Part shown: piece after piece, positions 1 through 9,620 of the stretch
Layout: each line of letters starts with the position of its first letter
How positions within the stretch are numbered: the first letter of the stretch is position 1
DNA from: Corallochytrium limacisporum
Taxonomy: Eukaryota > Opisthokonta
DNA length: 22,549 nt
Direction: 5' to 3'
Assembly: GCA_002811645.1 (NCBI GenBank)
Contig: PDIP01000002.1
Coordinates: 225,513-248,061, forward strand
Made by a program: the position numbers and the translations under genes
Notes under the pieces: generated by a model
Told to the model about the DNA's origin: nothing
Databases searched by the model: none
What the model saw: only the letters and a program-made list of their open reading frames with translations

Positions 1-69
1 CTTCCCTCCCCTCCCCAGGCCCTGGTGCAGTCGATTGGCCCTCTGCGGCTCCCGGGCCTTAGTGGGTAA
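1..69 (+). other. Possible 3' terminal exon of an upstream gene (partial)
   Basis: Frame 1 is open from the window edge to TAA at 67-69. A pyrimidine-rich stretch ending in CAG (1-18) looks like a 3' splice acceptor, and the 16 codons after it (starting Ala-Leu-Val-Gln) would then be the last exon of a + strand gene lying mostly outside the window. The segment is too short to recognise a family, and open frames this short occur by chance, so this is a weak suggestion. Confidence 0.18.
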
Positions 70-375
70 AGGTGATCTCCAGTTCGGCTTATTAGCCCTT
101 GAATTTGAATACACAACCCAAAGCGTACTAACGGATCAAGCAGAAATTAGACTGCAAAGTTATATCAGATGTGCTGATTGTTTATAATTGTATGTGTGTG
201 TGTACGCACATGGATGAAGTACAAACCCAAAGAGCAAGGACAGTGAACCATCGGCGAATTCACTTCAGTTAGTCAAACAAACCACTGTACGGACATGCCG
301 AAGCGGAGGACACAGTCATGTGAGAACGCACAGTACTGAATCTCGTAAGCGAACAGTTATTGTAATTTAAACACA
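70..375. other. VPS34 upstream region
   Basis: This 306-base non-coding stretch precedes the VPS34 start codon and should contain its promoter and 5' leader. It holds a short TG dinucleotide tract at about 192-203 and two AACCCAAAG-like words near 115 and 222. No TATA box is convincing and I see no RNA gene. Confidence 0.4.
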
Positions 376-3300
376 ATGCCCGGTACGGGTATTGATGGAA
401 GGCTAAACTCGCCGGCATTGAGCCAACTGCCGTCTCGGTACCGCAGCCGGGAGGTCCTAGAAGAATTCTACGGCGCGGACGTTTGGGATGACATTAGTGT
501 TCCAGGTACTTCGTCCACCTTGCATGACCCTTCAGGCGCGGTCACATCGTCCACAACTACCGCAGGAGGGATGGCAGCCGCGGCGACCACCGATCTTGCG
601 GTGTCGGTTGCGGCACGAATGTTGGCTTCCACACCCACGGGCAGCCCGTACCACCGCAGAACCGGGAGCAGATCCGGCATAAAGCGAGACACGGGAGCGA
701 GAGGCAGCGGTTCAAATGGTAATAACGACGACGACTTCGTCGAAGTGGCGGGCTCAAGCAGGTTTACGGCACCCCGACGCCTGTACACCTACGTACCGAG
801 CTGCGACTTTGACTATCCTGTGCAGGTTACGCTTCAAGGACTGACGGGAGACGTGGACTCAATCCTGCTTGATCCAGTGTTGAATGAAGATATAGAAACC
901 TGGGAACTCGACCGGAGCCTGATCCAGAGTCGGAGAGCGACGAAGAACGTGCTGCTGAGCGGCAACACCAGCGGGAATGGAGCAGATGCTTCTGGGTCTG
1001 GAGCGGATCACCACCTTTCACTTGGTTCCGGGATGGACCATCATCAGCTCGCTGGGTCAGGGTCGATATCACCATCACGCCCGGCCATGCACACAGATGG
1101 GGCGGGAACTGCGGCTTCACTCCCCGCGGATCTTTCTCTCCAGCCAGACCTTTGCATCGAAGTGCGGTTGATGAGCCTCAAGTACGTGATCGCCAACATT
1201 GAAGGGGGAACGGCCACCGACCTCTGTCCTGCCGTCCAGAGTCGGTACCATACATTCACGCGCAGCTACCATTTTAACGAAGTCATGAAATTCCCAGTAA
1301 CGTATGCGGACCTGCCGCGAGATGTCATGCTGGTGGTGACAGCATACTATCCGAATCACGTCAGGGCCAAGGTGAATGACCGCGGCGGTACTGTCACCGG
1401 AGACGACAGACAGACCGGCTCCCGTCCTGATCGACCTCTTGGTGGTACGTACATTTCTCTCTTCACAAAGAGTGGTAAACTGCGAAAGAACCGACAGAAA
1501 ATGCACATGACGGTGGGTTACACGGGCGAAGAGGTGCTGAGGCAGGTCATTGAGAGGGCCAAACAGGACGCTGCAGCGGCTGTTGCAACAGCAAACACTG
1601 CATCAAATACAGCGACGGCGTCGACATCAGTAGGCAGAAAAGCTACAGAAGTCAGCACGGAACTCACGGCAGCGATGAAAGAAAGCGGCAATGGTGGTGC
1701 AGGTCTAATTTTTCCGTTGACAGCCCCCCCAGCGGCTCCAAAATGGGCGGTTGCCACCGGTGGCACGACCTCCGCAAACGCCCCAATTAAGTCACCGCGC
1801 GAGGCGCCGTCGTCGCCGTCGACTGCTAGAGCCAAACGGCCCATGGCTGCGGCCTCGAACAGTACCACAGCTTCGATCTCACAGCCCCGACCGCAGAAAA
1901 TGCGCGAAATGGATCGCCTGGAGAAATTGATTGCGCGCCATGATCGCGGTGCCATCCCCCAAATCGAATGGCTCGACAACATTACCTGGCGTGTGATTGA
2001 ACAGATTAACCGGCGCGAACTGGAAGGCCAGCGAGACATAGTCGTATGGTTCGAATTCCCTGCGTTTGACCACCCTGTGATCTACCACGAAGAGGATCCG
2101 ATTGCCGACTTAGCTCTGCTGGAAGCCTTGTCGGAGGCGCCATCGACTACTGCGCTGCTCTACCAGCGCTCACGAAAAGTGAGCCATACGACGGGGATGA
2201 CCGTGGCCGGCGGAAGCAGTAGCGACCTTCACGCTGCTGGCAACAACGCAGCCGTTGCAGGCGCCCTGCCGCTTACTCCACAGGCCCTCCGCAAGGGCAC
2301 TGGTGTCAATCGCCATCTCACGGGCGGTCTCTCTGCGCATGCAGCGAACGGAGGCACAAGAGTTGGTGGTGGAGGAGGTCTCGTCACTTCGTTACGAACG
2401 CCTCCGTCATACACGCCGCCCACGAATGCTGGTACTGGAGCGGCTGCAGCAGCCACGGCAGTGGGCCCGGAGCAGCCGGGCACTTCCTCGCAGGTTGAGG
2501 TTGGGGCGTTGACCTCGACGTTCATTCCGCCCGCAGCCACTGCTCTGCTTAGGCAAAGCCATCACTCCTCCGCTGGAGGTCGCATGCAGCTGCCACCCGG
2601 CGCCGGAGGAGGCGCACACAGCCGCGCAGGATCCAGCGGGGGCCGAAATTCGCCGGCTCCGGGCGGTACGCAGACACCACTACGTAGCTCCGCATCAACA
2701 ACCGCCGTGGGCGATACCCCGGGAACGATGACGGTACCCACAGACCAAGTGGGAGATCACGATCTCGCCGGGGACCTGGCTATGTCCATGTCGGAGCAGT
2801 TGAACCTCAACCCTTCTGCGCGGTCGAAGGCCGCAGCAGCGTCTGCATCAGGTGCGTCCAGCCTGGGAACCATTCTCCCGGGCGTCACGCCACAAATTTG
2901 GGTCCATACGTTGGACCCAGAGCTGTCTGCGGGCGCTGTGAATTTGGTTGAATTGAAGCATCGTCGGCTCCTCCGTAGCCATCGCCGTAGTCCCATGGAT
3001 CGGAGTCTGCGCCCTGACATTGCGCAGCGTAACTTGCTGACAAATATTGTCCGCAAGCCACCCAGTGCCTCCCTCAGCCGGGATGACACAGACTTGCTGT
3101 GGAAGTTCCGATTTTACCTGACCAGTGACAAGAAGGCCCTGACCAAGTTTCTGCGGGCGGTCGACTGGCAGGATCCCCGTGAGGCTTCGGAGGCTGTCAA
3201 TTTGCTCAAGGAATGGGAACCGATTGACATTGAGGACAGCCTGGAACTGCTGAACGCGAGCTTTGTGAACACTGCTGTGCGAGAATACGCGGTGAGCCGT

Positions 3301-4935
3301 CTGAAGCATGCACCTAACCATGAACTGCTGCTTTATTTGCTGCAATTAGTGCAGGCCCTACGCTATGAACGTATTGCGCACAAGGGTGACATCACGCAGA
3401 GCCCACTGGCACGCTTTCTTATCAAACGTGCCGTTGAGGATGTCGAATTAGGCAACTTCCTACATTGGTACATCTACGTCGAGGAGAAGGGCAACCAGCG
3501 CACACTGTATGCGGCTGTCTACAAGAAATTCCGCAGCGAGCTTGGCGCGACCGAGACCGGTCGTGAGCTCAGGGACGCCCTGGTCCGGCAGGGTGCCATG
3601 ATCCGACGGGTGCAGAATCTGTCTCTCGAACTGAAGAATCTCCGCGAGGACCGCAAGCGCAGGATTACGATCCTGCGGGAACTGTTGCGTACTACGGAAG
3701 GACTGAATACGTTCGACTGTCCAATTCCTTTGCCGCTAGATCCCAAGGTAATGGTCGAAGGCATTAGGGCGGATGATGCATTCATTTTCAAATCGAAGTT
3801 GGGCCCCTTGCGTCTGACCTTCAGGCGTCACGCCACGGGACGTCCCGGAGAGGCCAGGCTTCCCTACCGAGTTATCTACAAGAACGGCGACGACCTGCGC
3901 CAGGACCAACTTGTCGTACAGATGACCACACTCATGGACCGTCTGATGAAGAAGGAGAACCTCGACCTGCGCATCACGCCATACACCGTATTGGCCACAG
4001 ATGCGGACTCCGGCTTCGTGCAATTTGTAGATTCGGAGGCTGTCAGTGCGGTGCTTAAGGACTTTGGGTCGATCGATGCCTACCTCCGTGCTCTAACCGT
4101 CCAGCGCCAACAGCAGCGCAGCCGCCAGCGCACTGTGTCTTCGTCGGCCGGCAAACGCAGTGGTGAGCAACATGATGCCCTGGCCGCTGCTGCCGCTGTC
4201 GCCGCGCGTCGGGATGCCGACGAGGCTACGACCACAGACGAAGCCAGCGCAAGTGCCATGGCAGTAGGTGAACACATGGAAGGCAGTGTTAGAACTGACT
4301 CTGCCGCCAAGCGTAAGAGCGGCGACCGAGACGTGGACGATGATGACGACGATGGAGACGAACTGAAGGAGCCGACCTCACCGCTGCAACCGTCGCCGCC
4401 GGCAACAGTGCTTAGCGACGACGTGGAGATTGATCCTGATATTCTAGACTCTTACGTGCGCAGTGTGGCAGGGTATTCGATCATCACGTACATTCTGGGC
4501 ATCGGTGACAGACACATGGACAACATCATGCTCACGGACCAGGGTACCATTTTTCATATTGACTTTGGCTACATTCTTGGCCGTGACCCGAAACCCTTCC
4601 CTGCGGCCATGAAACTTAGCTCTGAAATGCTGGAACCGATCCGTGGGGATGACTTTGTCAAGTTCTTACGCTACTGTTTCAGTGCCTTCTTGCTCCTCAG
4701 GCGCAGTGCGCATCTAATTCTGAATTTGTTTGGACTTATGCTGGATGCCAAGATTCCGGATATCGCCCTCGAACCCGATAAAGCGGTCAACAAGATCCAA
4801 GAGAAGTTCTTCCTCGAACTAAACGATGAGGACGCGGTACGTCAACTGAAGGGAATCATTGACGCCAGTTCGAGTGCCATCTTCCCACAGATCGACGACC
4901 TCATCCATCGTATCGCACAGAGTTTACGACGGTAA
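376..4935 (+). CDS. VPS34: Phosphatidylinositol 3-kinase catalytic subunit (class III, Vps34)
   Basis: This enzyme phosphorylates phosphatidylinositol at the 3 position on endosomal and autophagic membranes, working with Vps15 and Vps30/Beclin. The 1519-residue frame shows a C2 domain in pieces (about 135-187, 254-395, 509-576), the Vps34 linker with DPE...VELKH (about 847-860), a helical PIK domain (about 886-1075) and a lipid kinase domain (about 1115-1519). Seen directly: catalytic Lys1169 in VIYKNGDDLRQDQ, the GDRHMDN catalytic loop at 1377-1383, DFG at 1396-1398, and a C-terminal basic helix ending IAQSLRR. Yeast and human Vps34 are about 875-890 residues; the excess lies in low-complexity Ala/Gly/Ser/Thr stretches (1-130, 188-253, 397-505, 590-840) and an acidic insertion inside the kinase domain (about 1240-1350). 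The frame is continuous with no intron. The ATG at 376 has A at -3. Identity is certain; insert boundaries are approximate. Confidence 0.97.
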   Translation: MPGTGIDGRLNSPALSQLPSRYRSREVLEEFYGADVWDDISVPGTSSTLHDPSGAVTSSTTTAGGMAAAATTDLAVSVAARMLASTPTGSPYHRRTGSRSGIKRDTGARGSGSNGNNDDDFVEVAGSSRFTAPRRLYTYVPSCDFDYPVQVTLQGLTGDVDSILLDPVLNEDIETWELDRSLIQSRRATKNVLLSGNTSGNGADASGSGADHHLSLGSGMDHHQLAGSGSISPSRPAMHTDGAGTAASLPADLSLQPDLCIEVRLMSLKYVIANIEGGTATDLCPAVQSRYHTFTRSYHFNEVMKFPVTYADLPRDVMLVVTAYYPNHVRAKVNDRGGTVTGDDRQTGSRPDRPLGGTYISLFTKSGKLRKNRQKMHMTVGYTGEEVLRQVIERAKQDAAAAVATANTASNTATASTSVGRKATEVSTELTAAMKESGNGGAGLIFPLTAPPAAPKWAVATGGTTSANAPIKSPREAPSSPSTARAKRPMAAASNSTTASISQPRPQKMREMDRLEKLIARHDRGAIPQIEWLDNITWRVIEQINRRELEGQRDIVVWFEFPAFDHPVIYHEEDPIADLALLEALSEAPSTTALLYQRSRKVSHTTGMTVAGGSSSDLHAAGNNAAVAGALPLTPQALRKGTGVNRHLTGGLSAHAANGGTRVGGGGGLVTSLRTPPSYTPPTNAGTGAAAAATAVGPEQPGTSSQVEVGALTSTFIPPAATALLRQSHHSSAGGRMQLPPGAGGGAHSRAGSSGGRNSPAPGGTQTPLRSSASTTAVGDTPGTMTVPTDQVGDHDLAGDLAMSMSEQLNLNPSARSKAAAASASGASSLGTILPGVTPQIWVHTLDPELSAGAVNLVELKHRRLLRSHRRSPMDRSLRPDIAQRNLLTNIVRKPPSASLSRDDTDLLWKFRFYLTSDKKALTKFLRAVDWQDPREASEAVNLLKEWEPIDIEDSLELLNASFVNTAVREYAVSRLKHAPNHELLLYLLQLVQALRYERIAHKGDITQSPLARFLIKRAVEDVELGNFLHWYIYVEEKGNQRTLYAAVYKKFRSELGATETGRELRDALVRQGAMIRRVQNLSLELKNLREDRKRRITILRELLRTTEGLNTFDCPIPLPLDPKVMVEGIRADDAFIFKSKLGPLRLTFRRHATGRPGEARLPYRVIYKNGDDLRQDQLVVQMTTLMDRLMKKENLDLRITPYTVLATDADSGFVQFVDSEAVSAVLKDFGSIDAYLRALTVQRQQQRSRQRTVSSSAGKRSGEQHDALAAAAAVAARRDADEATTTDEASASAMAVGEHMEGSVRTDSAAKRKSGDRDVDDDDDDGDELKEPTSPLQPSPPATVLSDDVEIDPDILDSYVRSVAGYSIITYILGIGDRHMDNIMLTDQGTIFHIDFGYILGRDPKPFPAAMKLSSEMLEPIRGDDFVKFLRYCFSAFLLLRRSAHLILNLFGLMLDAKIPDIALEPDKAVNKIQEKFFLELNDEDAVRQLKGIIDASSSAIFPQIDDLIHRIAQSLRR

Positions 4936-5846
4936 AACAATATATCCATCTGACCATGTGTGGGGTAAGCGCACTCACTCCTTTCACTCCGTCTGTCCCA
5001 TTAAGAGCGTTTGTGAATGTTTCTGTGTGTCCCCGAACACAAGAAAACGACCACATTTCTCGGTCTCTTCTTTCCCCAATGGTGTCGTCAGGTGCACCTT
5101 ATTTCCTCTCGAAACTCCGAAGTTTCTAGATGGCGATGAAAATCAAAGTCGACGCGAGCAACACCAGGAAGGCCCCCATTCACCTGCCTGTCCCGCTTCC
5201 CTGGTGCTAACACCACGACCGGCCTCTCACACCGCCCACTCCCCCCCCCCCCCCTGCTTCTGTGTGCCCCCTCGCGTGGTTCGTTGAGGATAACCGAACC
5301 GACACGAATACGTCCTGGCCACCGTCTTTCAGGCCCAACAACAAACTCTAAACCGGGGTGTTCCCATCCGAACCGGGTCCGGGCGGTGCGTGTCACTGGT
5401 GCCGGTCGAACGGATAGGCACACACTGATGCTGGGATGCATATCATGAAACATGCGTTTCCATGTACATACTTGTTTCTACGGTTTTGGTCTTTGTTGGA
5501 GAAACCATTTCGCACCATAGTATGTTTCCAAGCTTATTGCACAAGTGACTTGAGTGGAATGGATAAAGATCGGGCAAAAGGTAGTTAAACCTTGACTCTT
5601 CCACCGTGGGAAGTACCAGGGATACGCTTACCAAACGAAGAGGAACAGATCCCTGGAGCCTGGCTTTCTTACGAACATTGGACATACACTGATTAGTGGC
5701 AAGAACTCGACAGGGCCTAGTAATAAATGTGTCAAGCATAGGGGACCCAAAAGTACTAGTGGCATAGGCGACCAACACGGTAAGCTTGACACGTAAGGGC
5801 TCCGTTTCGAAAGGACGCCAAGACAGACTACGGATCAAATTAAACG
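4936..5846. other. VPS34-MMAA spacer
   Basis: This 911-base tandem spacer should hold the VPS34 3' UTR and the MMAA promoter and leader. It contains a 14-base C run (5241-5254) in pyrimidine-rich sequence and an AATAAA at 5722-5727. The AATAAA could be a poly(A) signal but lies only about 120 bases before the MMAA start, so it may be chance. Open frames here lack family features. Confidence 0.5.
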
Positions 5847-6929
5847 ATGGCACTGGCCCGCGGTGAAGCAGCCCTTAGGGCCATGGCCCCTCGTACTCGC
5901 TCTCTGCTCGACGGCCTCATGGACGGCAAGCGTGCAGCCCTGGCCCAAGCGATCACCCTGGTGGAATCCAAACTGCCAACCCACCAGCGTGAGGCGCAGC
6001 TCCTGCTCGCGGGCATCCTTGCGCGCAGTGATGCTGGAACAGTGAGCTCTCCATCCTTTCGGATCGGTCTCTCTGGGCCCCCAGGTGCGGGTAAGTCGAC
6101 TTTCATTGAAACTTTCGGAATGCACCTCACCGAGCAAGGGCACAAGGTCGCCGTGCTGGCCGTTGATCCAAGCTCTAGCCGGACAGGCGGGTCTATCTTG
6201 GGCGACAAGACGCGTATGCCGGAACTTACACGCCAGCTGTCTGCATACATTCGACCCAGTCCTAGCGGTGGGACCCTCGGTGGTGTGGCACGCAACACGC
6301 AGGAAGCTGCAGTGTTGTGCGAAGCAGCCGGGTATGACACGATCCTGATAGAGACTGTGGGAGTGGGCCAGAGTGAGATTGCAGTCGCAGGTATGGTGGA
6401 CATGATGAACTTGTTGGTTCCACCAGGCGGTGGGGACGAGCTGCAGGGCATCAAGAAGGGCATTATGGAGATTGCGGATATGATCATTGTAAACAAGGCG
6501 GACGGAGACTTGACCACAGCCGCGAATCGGGCTGCGGCAGACTGCTTGAGTGCCATCAAGTTTATGCAACCACAATACGAAGGATGGCGTACGACTGTGG
6601 TGAAGGTAAGCAGTCGTGAATCCATAAACATAGACCGTGCCTGGGCTAAAATGCAACGATTCCGAAGCACCCTGAACGAATCCGGAGCATTGGAAAAGAA
6701 GCGGAAGGACCAGGGCAAACAGTGGATGTGGTCCCACATCGGGGATCGACTACAAACCACATTCCAGCGGTCGGACTACGTCAAGGGAAGGAGCCACGAA
6801 CTGGAGCGAGCCATCATGAACGGCGAGATCACGCCGTTCATGGCAGCAGACGAGTTACTCAGGCACTTCTTTAGCAACCCACTTCCTGATGATGGGTTGG
6901 GGGCCATGTTACCGGGATCTTCGCGATAA
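5847..6929 (+). CDS. MMAA: MMAA/MeaB-type GTPase, chaperone of methylmalonyl-CoA mutase
   Basis: This G3E-family GTPase gates cofactor B12 loading and protects methylmalonyl-CoA mutase in the mitochondrial matrix, linking the cell to propionate and odd-chain or branched amino-acid breakdown. The 360-residue product matches MMAA/MeaB (ArgK) along its length: a start region with LLDGLMDGKRAALAQAITL, Walker A GPPGAGKS at 77-84, the AVDPSS segment with GDKTRM, ETVGVGQSE at 169-177 (G3/switch region), and NKAD at 216-219 for guanine recognition. The C-terminal helical dimerisation arm follows. Residues 1-20 are rich in Ala and Arg with one acidic residue, consistent with a short mitochondrial presequence. 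A TAA lies in frame two codons upstream (5841-5843), and the ATG has A at -3 and G at +4, so the start is well fixed. It is convergent with PAB1. The mutase itself is not in the window. Confidence 0.95.
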   Translation: MALARGEAALRAMAPRTRSLLDGLMDGKRAALAQAITLVESKLPTHQREAQLLLAGILARSDAGTVSSPSFRIGLSGPPGAGKSTFIETFGMHLTEQGHKVAVLAVDPSSSRTGGSILGDKTRMPELTRQLSAYIRPSPSGGTLGGVARNTQEAAVLCEAAGYDTILIETVGVGQSEIAVAGMVDMMNLLVPPGGGDELQGIKKGIMEIADMIIVNKADGDLTTAANRAAADCLSAIKFMQPQYEGWRTTVVKVSSRESINIDRAWAKMQRFRSTLNESGALEKKRKDQGKQWMWSHIGDRLQTTFQRSDYVKGRSHELERAIMNGEITPFMAADELLRHFFSNPLPDDGLGAMLPGSSR

Positions 6930-7297
6930 GAAAGGCATCGTGCGCGACGGAAATCCTAGTTGACCGGTATCATACTCACAACAACAGAAATATGTACATT
7001 GATATAGTTAATAGTTCCACATAGAAATCGGCTCACACGCTGGTATTGAACTGAGAGGCCACCAAGGTAATCAACAGATACTATACACCGCGGGTTGATT
7101 TACTTTTAAATGTTTGGAGATTTGTGTATTTGTCAAGTTAGACGGTGTGATAATGTGACAAAATGTGTGAGTGTTTGTGGTGCGTTAGATGTGATAATTC
7201 ACATTAAACATCACTACTGATCAAAAAGACAAATATAAAGTTTTCAAAGAGATCTTTGAATTGCAAAACCAAGGTAGAAGAAAGGACAAGAGATTCT
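6930..7297. other. Convergent MMAA/PAB1 3' spacer
   Basis: This AT-rich 368-base region lies between two stop codons and should contain both 3' UTRs. It includes two short palindromes: ATGTGA-TAAT-TCACAT (7189-7204) and TTCAAAGA-GA-TCTTTGAA (7243-7260). The word GTGATAAT occurs twice (7147-7154 and 7191-7198). No gene is visible and no canonical AATAAA is clear on either strand. Confidence 0.45.
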
Positions 7298-9442
7298 TTA
7301 AGCTCCCTCAGCAGTCTCACCGCTGGCACTAGCATCGGCCTCCGGGGAGTGCTCCTTCAGGACGGTTACGGCCTCATCTACGCGGGTCTTGAGCATATCA
7401 GAGTCCTCCAGCAAGTGAATCAAGTCGGCATTCTCGAGTTCGAGCAACATACCAGTGATCTTTCCGGCCAGCTTAGGTTGAGCCTTCTCAATCAGAGGAT
7501 ACAGGCGCTCGCCGAGGGCACGCTTAGCCTCAGCCTCGGGCATAGAAGCGAGTTGCTGAGTATCAAGCTCACCGTCCTTCTTGGGTGCGGCAGCCTTGCC
7601 AGCGGCAGCGGCCGCGTTGGCAGCGTTCTTGGGCTCCTGGGCAGCAGGCTTGGGCGCCTGCTTCGTGTGCTGCTGCGGTTTACCCACAGCCTGTGCCGCG
7701 ACCTGAGCAGCGGTCATGCCACCCCGCTTCTGACCCCACTGGCCAGCTGCGACGGGAGCACCGCGGGCAGGGGGCATGCCACCGGTGCGGGGCATCTGTG
7801 CGCCACCTCGAGGCATCTGGGCACCACCACGCCCGGCCTGGGGACCACCGCGGTTGCCACCACGTCCGCCACGCATGGGAGGCATGTTTTGGCCCTGTTG
7901 CTGACCCTCGGGCATCTGCATGTTGAAAGGCTGGTATCCGTATGCACCTTCAACCGGGTTACCGTCCTCGTCCGTCTTGGGACCACCAGCTGGGAACTGT
8001 CCCCGACCGCCGGCAGCGGCAGCGAAGGGAGCACCCTGCGGGGGCATGCCGGGAACGAAGCCCATGTGCGGGGGACGACCGTAGCCACCGGGACCAGCAC
8101 CCATGTATGCACCAGGGAAGCCAGCGCCGCCAGGAGCGCCACCATCGCGACCCTGGCCGGCTCCGGGTATACCGGGCATGCCAGGCATACCAGGCATACC
8201 AGGCATGGGACCGCCCATGCCCATAGGGCCACCCTGTCCAGGCATACCAGGCATGCGCATGTTCATAGGCATGTTCATGTGGCGGGCGTTGAGGCCGGCC
8301 TGCAGCTGGGCGTTGCGCTCTTCCTTCCGCATGGCCAAGGCGACGTACAGCGGCTTGCCGTTGAGGACCTTCTTGTTCATTTCGGTCACGGCCTGAGTGG
8401 CCTCCTCGGGTGAAGAGAAGCAGACGAAACCGAATCCCTTAGACTGGCCGTCCTCGGTCATCACCTTGCAGGAGGTGATGGTACCAAACTTCGAGAACTC
8501 TTCGCGCAACTTGGCGTCGTCAATGTCATCGGCCAGGTTCTTGACGTACAGGTTCACGCCCTGGTACTTATCGGCGCGCTCCTGGCGGAGGCGCTCAAAC
8601 TTCTCTCGGAGTTCGTTTTCACGCTCGCTCTTCTTTTGGGCCCGTCCGACGTAGAGTTCTTGGCCCTCGTACTGAGTTGCGTTCTTCTCCTCCACAAACT
8701 TCTCGGCATCCTCGTGCCTTTCGAAACAGACGAAACCGAAACCGCGTGAGTTGCCCTCCTTATCCTTCATGACCACAGCAGAAGTCGTGGGACCATATTC
8801 CTCCGCGTACGCCCTCAAACCGTCGTCGTCCAGAGTCTCACCAAAGTTCTTGATGAAGACATTGGTGAACTTGTTCTGAGTCTGGCCCATCTGCTCGTTG
8901 CGTTCCTTACGGCTCAGGAAAGGACCTACGTACACAGGCTTACCAGAGTCACCGAGGATGTTACCGTTGACGGTCTCGATAGCAGCATCGGCAGCCTCCT
9001 GGGTCTCAAAGTGCACGAAACCGTAGCCCTTGGACTCTTGGTTCTCGTCCAGAGCAACCTTGCAGGACAGGATGTTACCAAACTGGCTGAAAGTGTCGTA
9101 GAGCTGCTTGTGGTCGATGCTCTTGTCCAAGTCCTTGATGAAGATGTTACCGACGCCGGACTTGCGGACAGAGGGGTCGCGCTGGCACCACATAATGCGC
9201 ATTGGCTTCTCCTTAATCGCAGTGTAGTTCATGGTGTCGATGGCACGCTCTGCATCGGCAGAGTTGGCAAAGTTCACGTAGGCATAGCCCAAAGAGCGAC
9301 GGGTAGTGTTATCACGGCACACACGGATGCTGACGACCTGACCCACGCTGGCGAAAACTTCGTAGAGCATGGCTTCAGTAACATCGGGTTCGAGGTCGCC
9401 GACGTACAGAGAGGCACTGGTGTAGTTGGGGTTTCCGGCCAT
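7298..9442 (-). CDS. PAB1: Cytoplasmic polyadenylate-binding protein
   Basis: This protein binds mRNA poly(A) tails, bridges to eIF4G and recruits deadenylation and translation factors in the cytoplasm. The 714-residue product has four RRMs, at about 11-86 (LYVGDL, LGYAYVNF), 98-175 (IFIKDL, KGYGFVHF), 193-267 (VFIKNF, RGFGFVCF) and 296-370 (LYVKNL, KGFGFVCF). A long Met/Pro/Gly/Gln-rich linker follows, with MPG repeats around 396-425, then a C-terminal MLLE (PABC) domain at about 627-698 with KITGMLLE at 661-668. I place the start at the ATG at 9442-9440 (MAGNPNYTSASLYVG): it has A at -3 and G at +4. The frame is open five codons further upstream, but only to a TTG. Length is a little above the usual 580-660. 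No intron is visible. The gene is highly conserved and its identity is certain. Confidence 0.97.
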   Translation of the reverse strand: MAGNPNYTSASLYVGDLEPDVTEAMLYEVFASVGQVVSIRVCRDNTTRRSLGYAYVNFANSADAERAIDTMNYTAIKEKPMRIMWCQRDPSVRKSGVGNIFIKDLDKSIDHKQLYDTFSQFGNILSCKVALDENQESKGYGFVHFETQEAADAAIETVNGNILGDSGKPVYVGPFLSRKERNEQMGQTQNKFTNVFIKNFGETLDDDGLRAYAEEYGPTTSAVVMKDKEGNSRGFGFVCFERHEDAEKFVEEKNATQYEGQELYVGRAQKKSERENELREKFERLRQERADKYQGVNLYVKNLADDIDDAKLREEFSKFGTITSCKVMTEDGQSKGFGFVCFSSPEEATQAVTEMNKKVLNGKPLYVALAMRKEERNAQLQAGLNARHMNMPMNMRMPGMPGQGGPMGMGGPMPGMPGMPGMPGIPGAGQGRDGGAPGGAGFPGAYMGAGPGGYGRPPHMGFVPGMPPQGAPFAAAAGGRGQFPAGGPKTDEDGNPVEGAYGYQPFNMQMPEGQQQGQNMPPMRGGRGGNRGGPQAGRGGAQMPRGGAQMPRTGGMPPARGAPVAAGQWGQKRGGMTAAQVAAQAVGKPQQHTKQAPKPAAQEPKNAANAAAAAGKAAAPKKDGELDTQQLASMPEAEAKRALGERLYPLIEKAQPKLAGKITGMLLELENADLIHLLEDSDMLKTRVDEAVTVLKEHSPEADASASGETAEGA

Positions 9443-9620
9443 GTTGAATGATTTCAATGCTATTGCACGTGATTTACAAGAATTTCCCGAACCTTTTGTG
9501 TGTTACTTTTTTCCTTACTGATTGCACAGTAAACCCTTTTTTGCTTTTGTTTGAAATATCAAAACCCGAACAAAAAAGAATGATCCCTTGAGAGAAATTG
9601 AATTCTACCAATGGTCTGGC

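Noticed and set aside
5835-6760. Two open frames of about 300 codons on the minus strand opposite MMAA
   Set aside because: They are shadows of the GC-rich MMAA coding sequence; the + strand product has every conserved GTPase motif and the antisense products resemble nothing.
7256-8413. A 385-codon + strand open frame opposite the 3' half of PAB1
   Set aside because: It is repetitive (His/Thr/Gly/Arg) and mirrors the MPG/Gln/Gly linker; its first codon is not ATG, and PAB1 is certain on the other strand.
9443-9457. Five-codon N-terminal extension of PAB1
   Set aside because: It would begin at TTG; the ATG at 9442 has the usual context and gives the normal PABP N-terminus.
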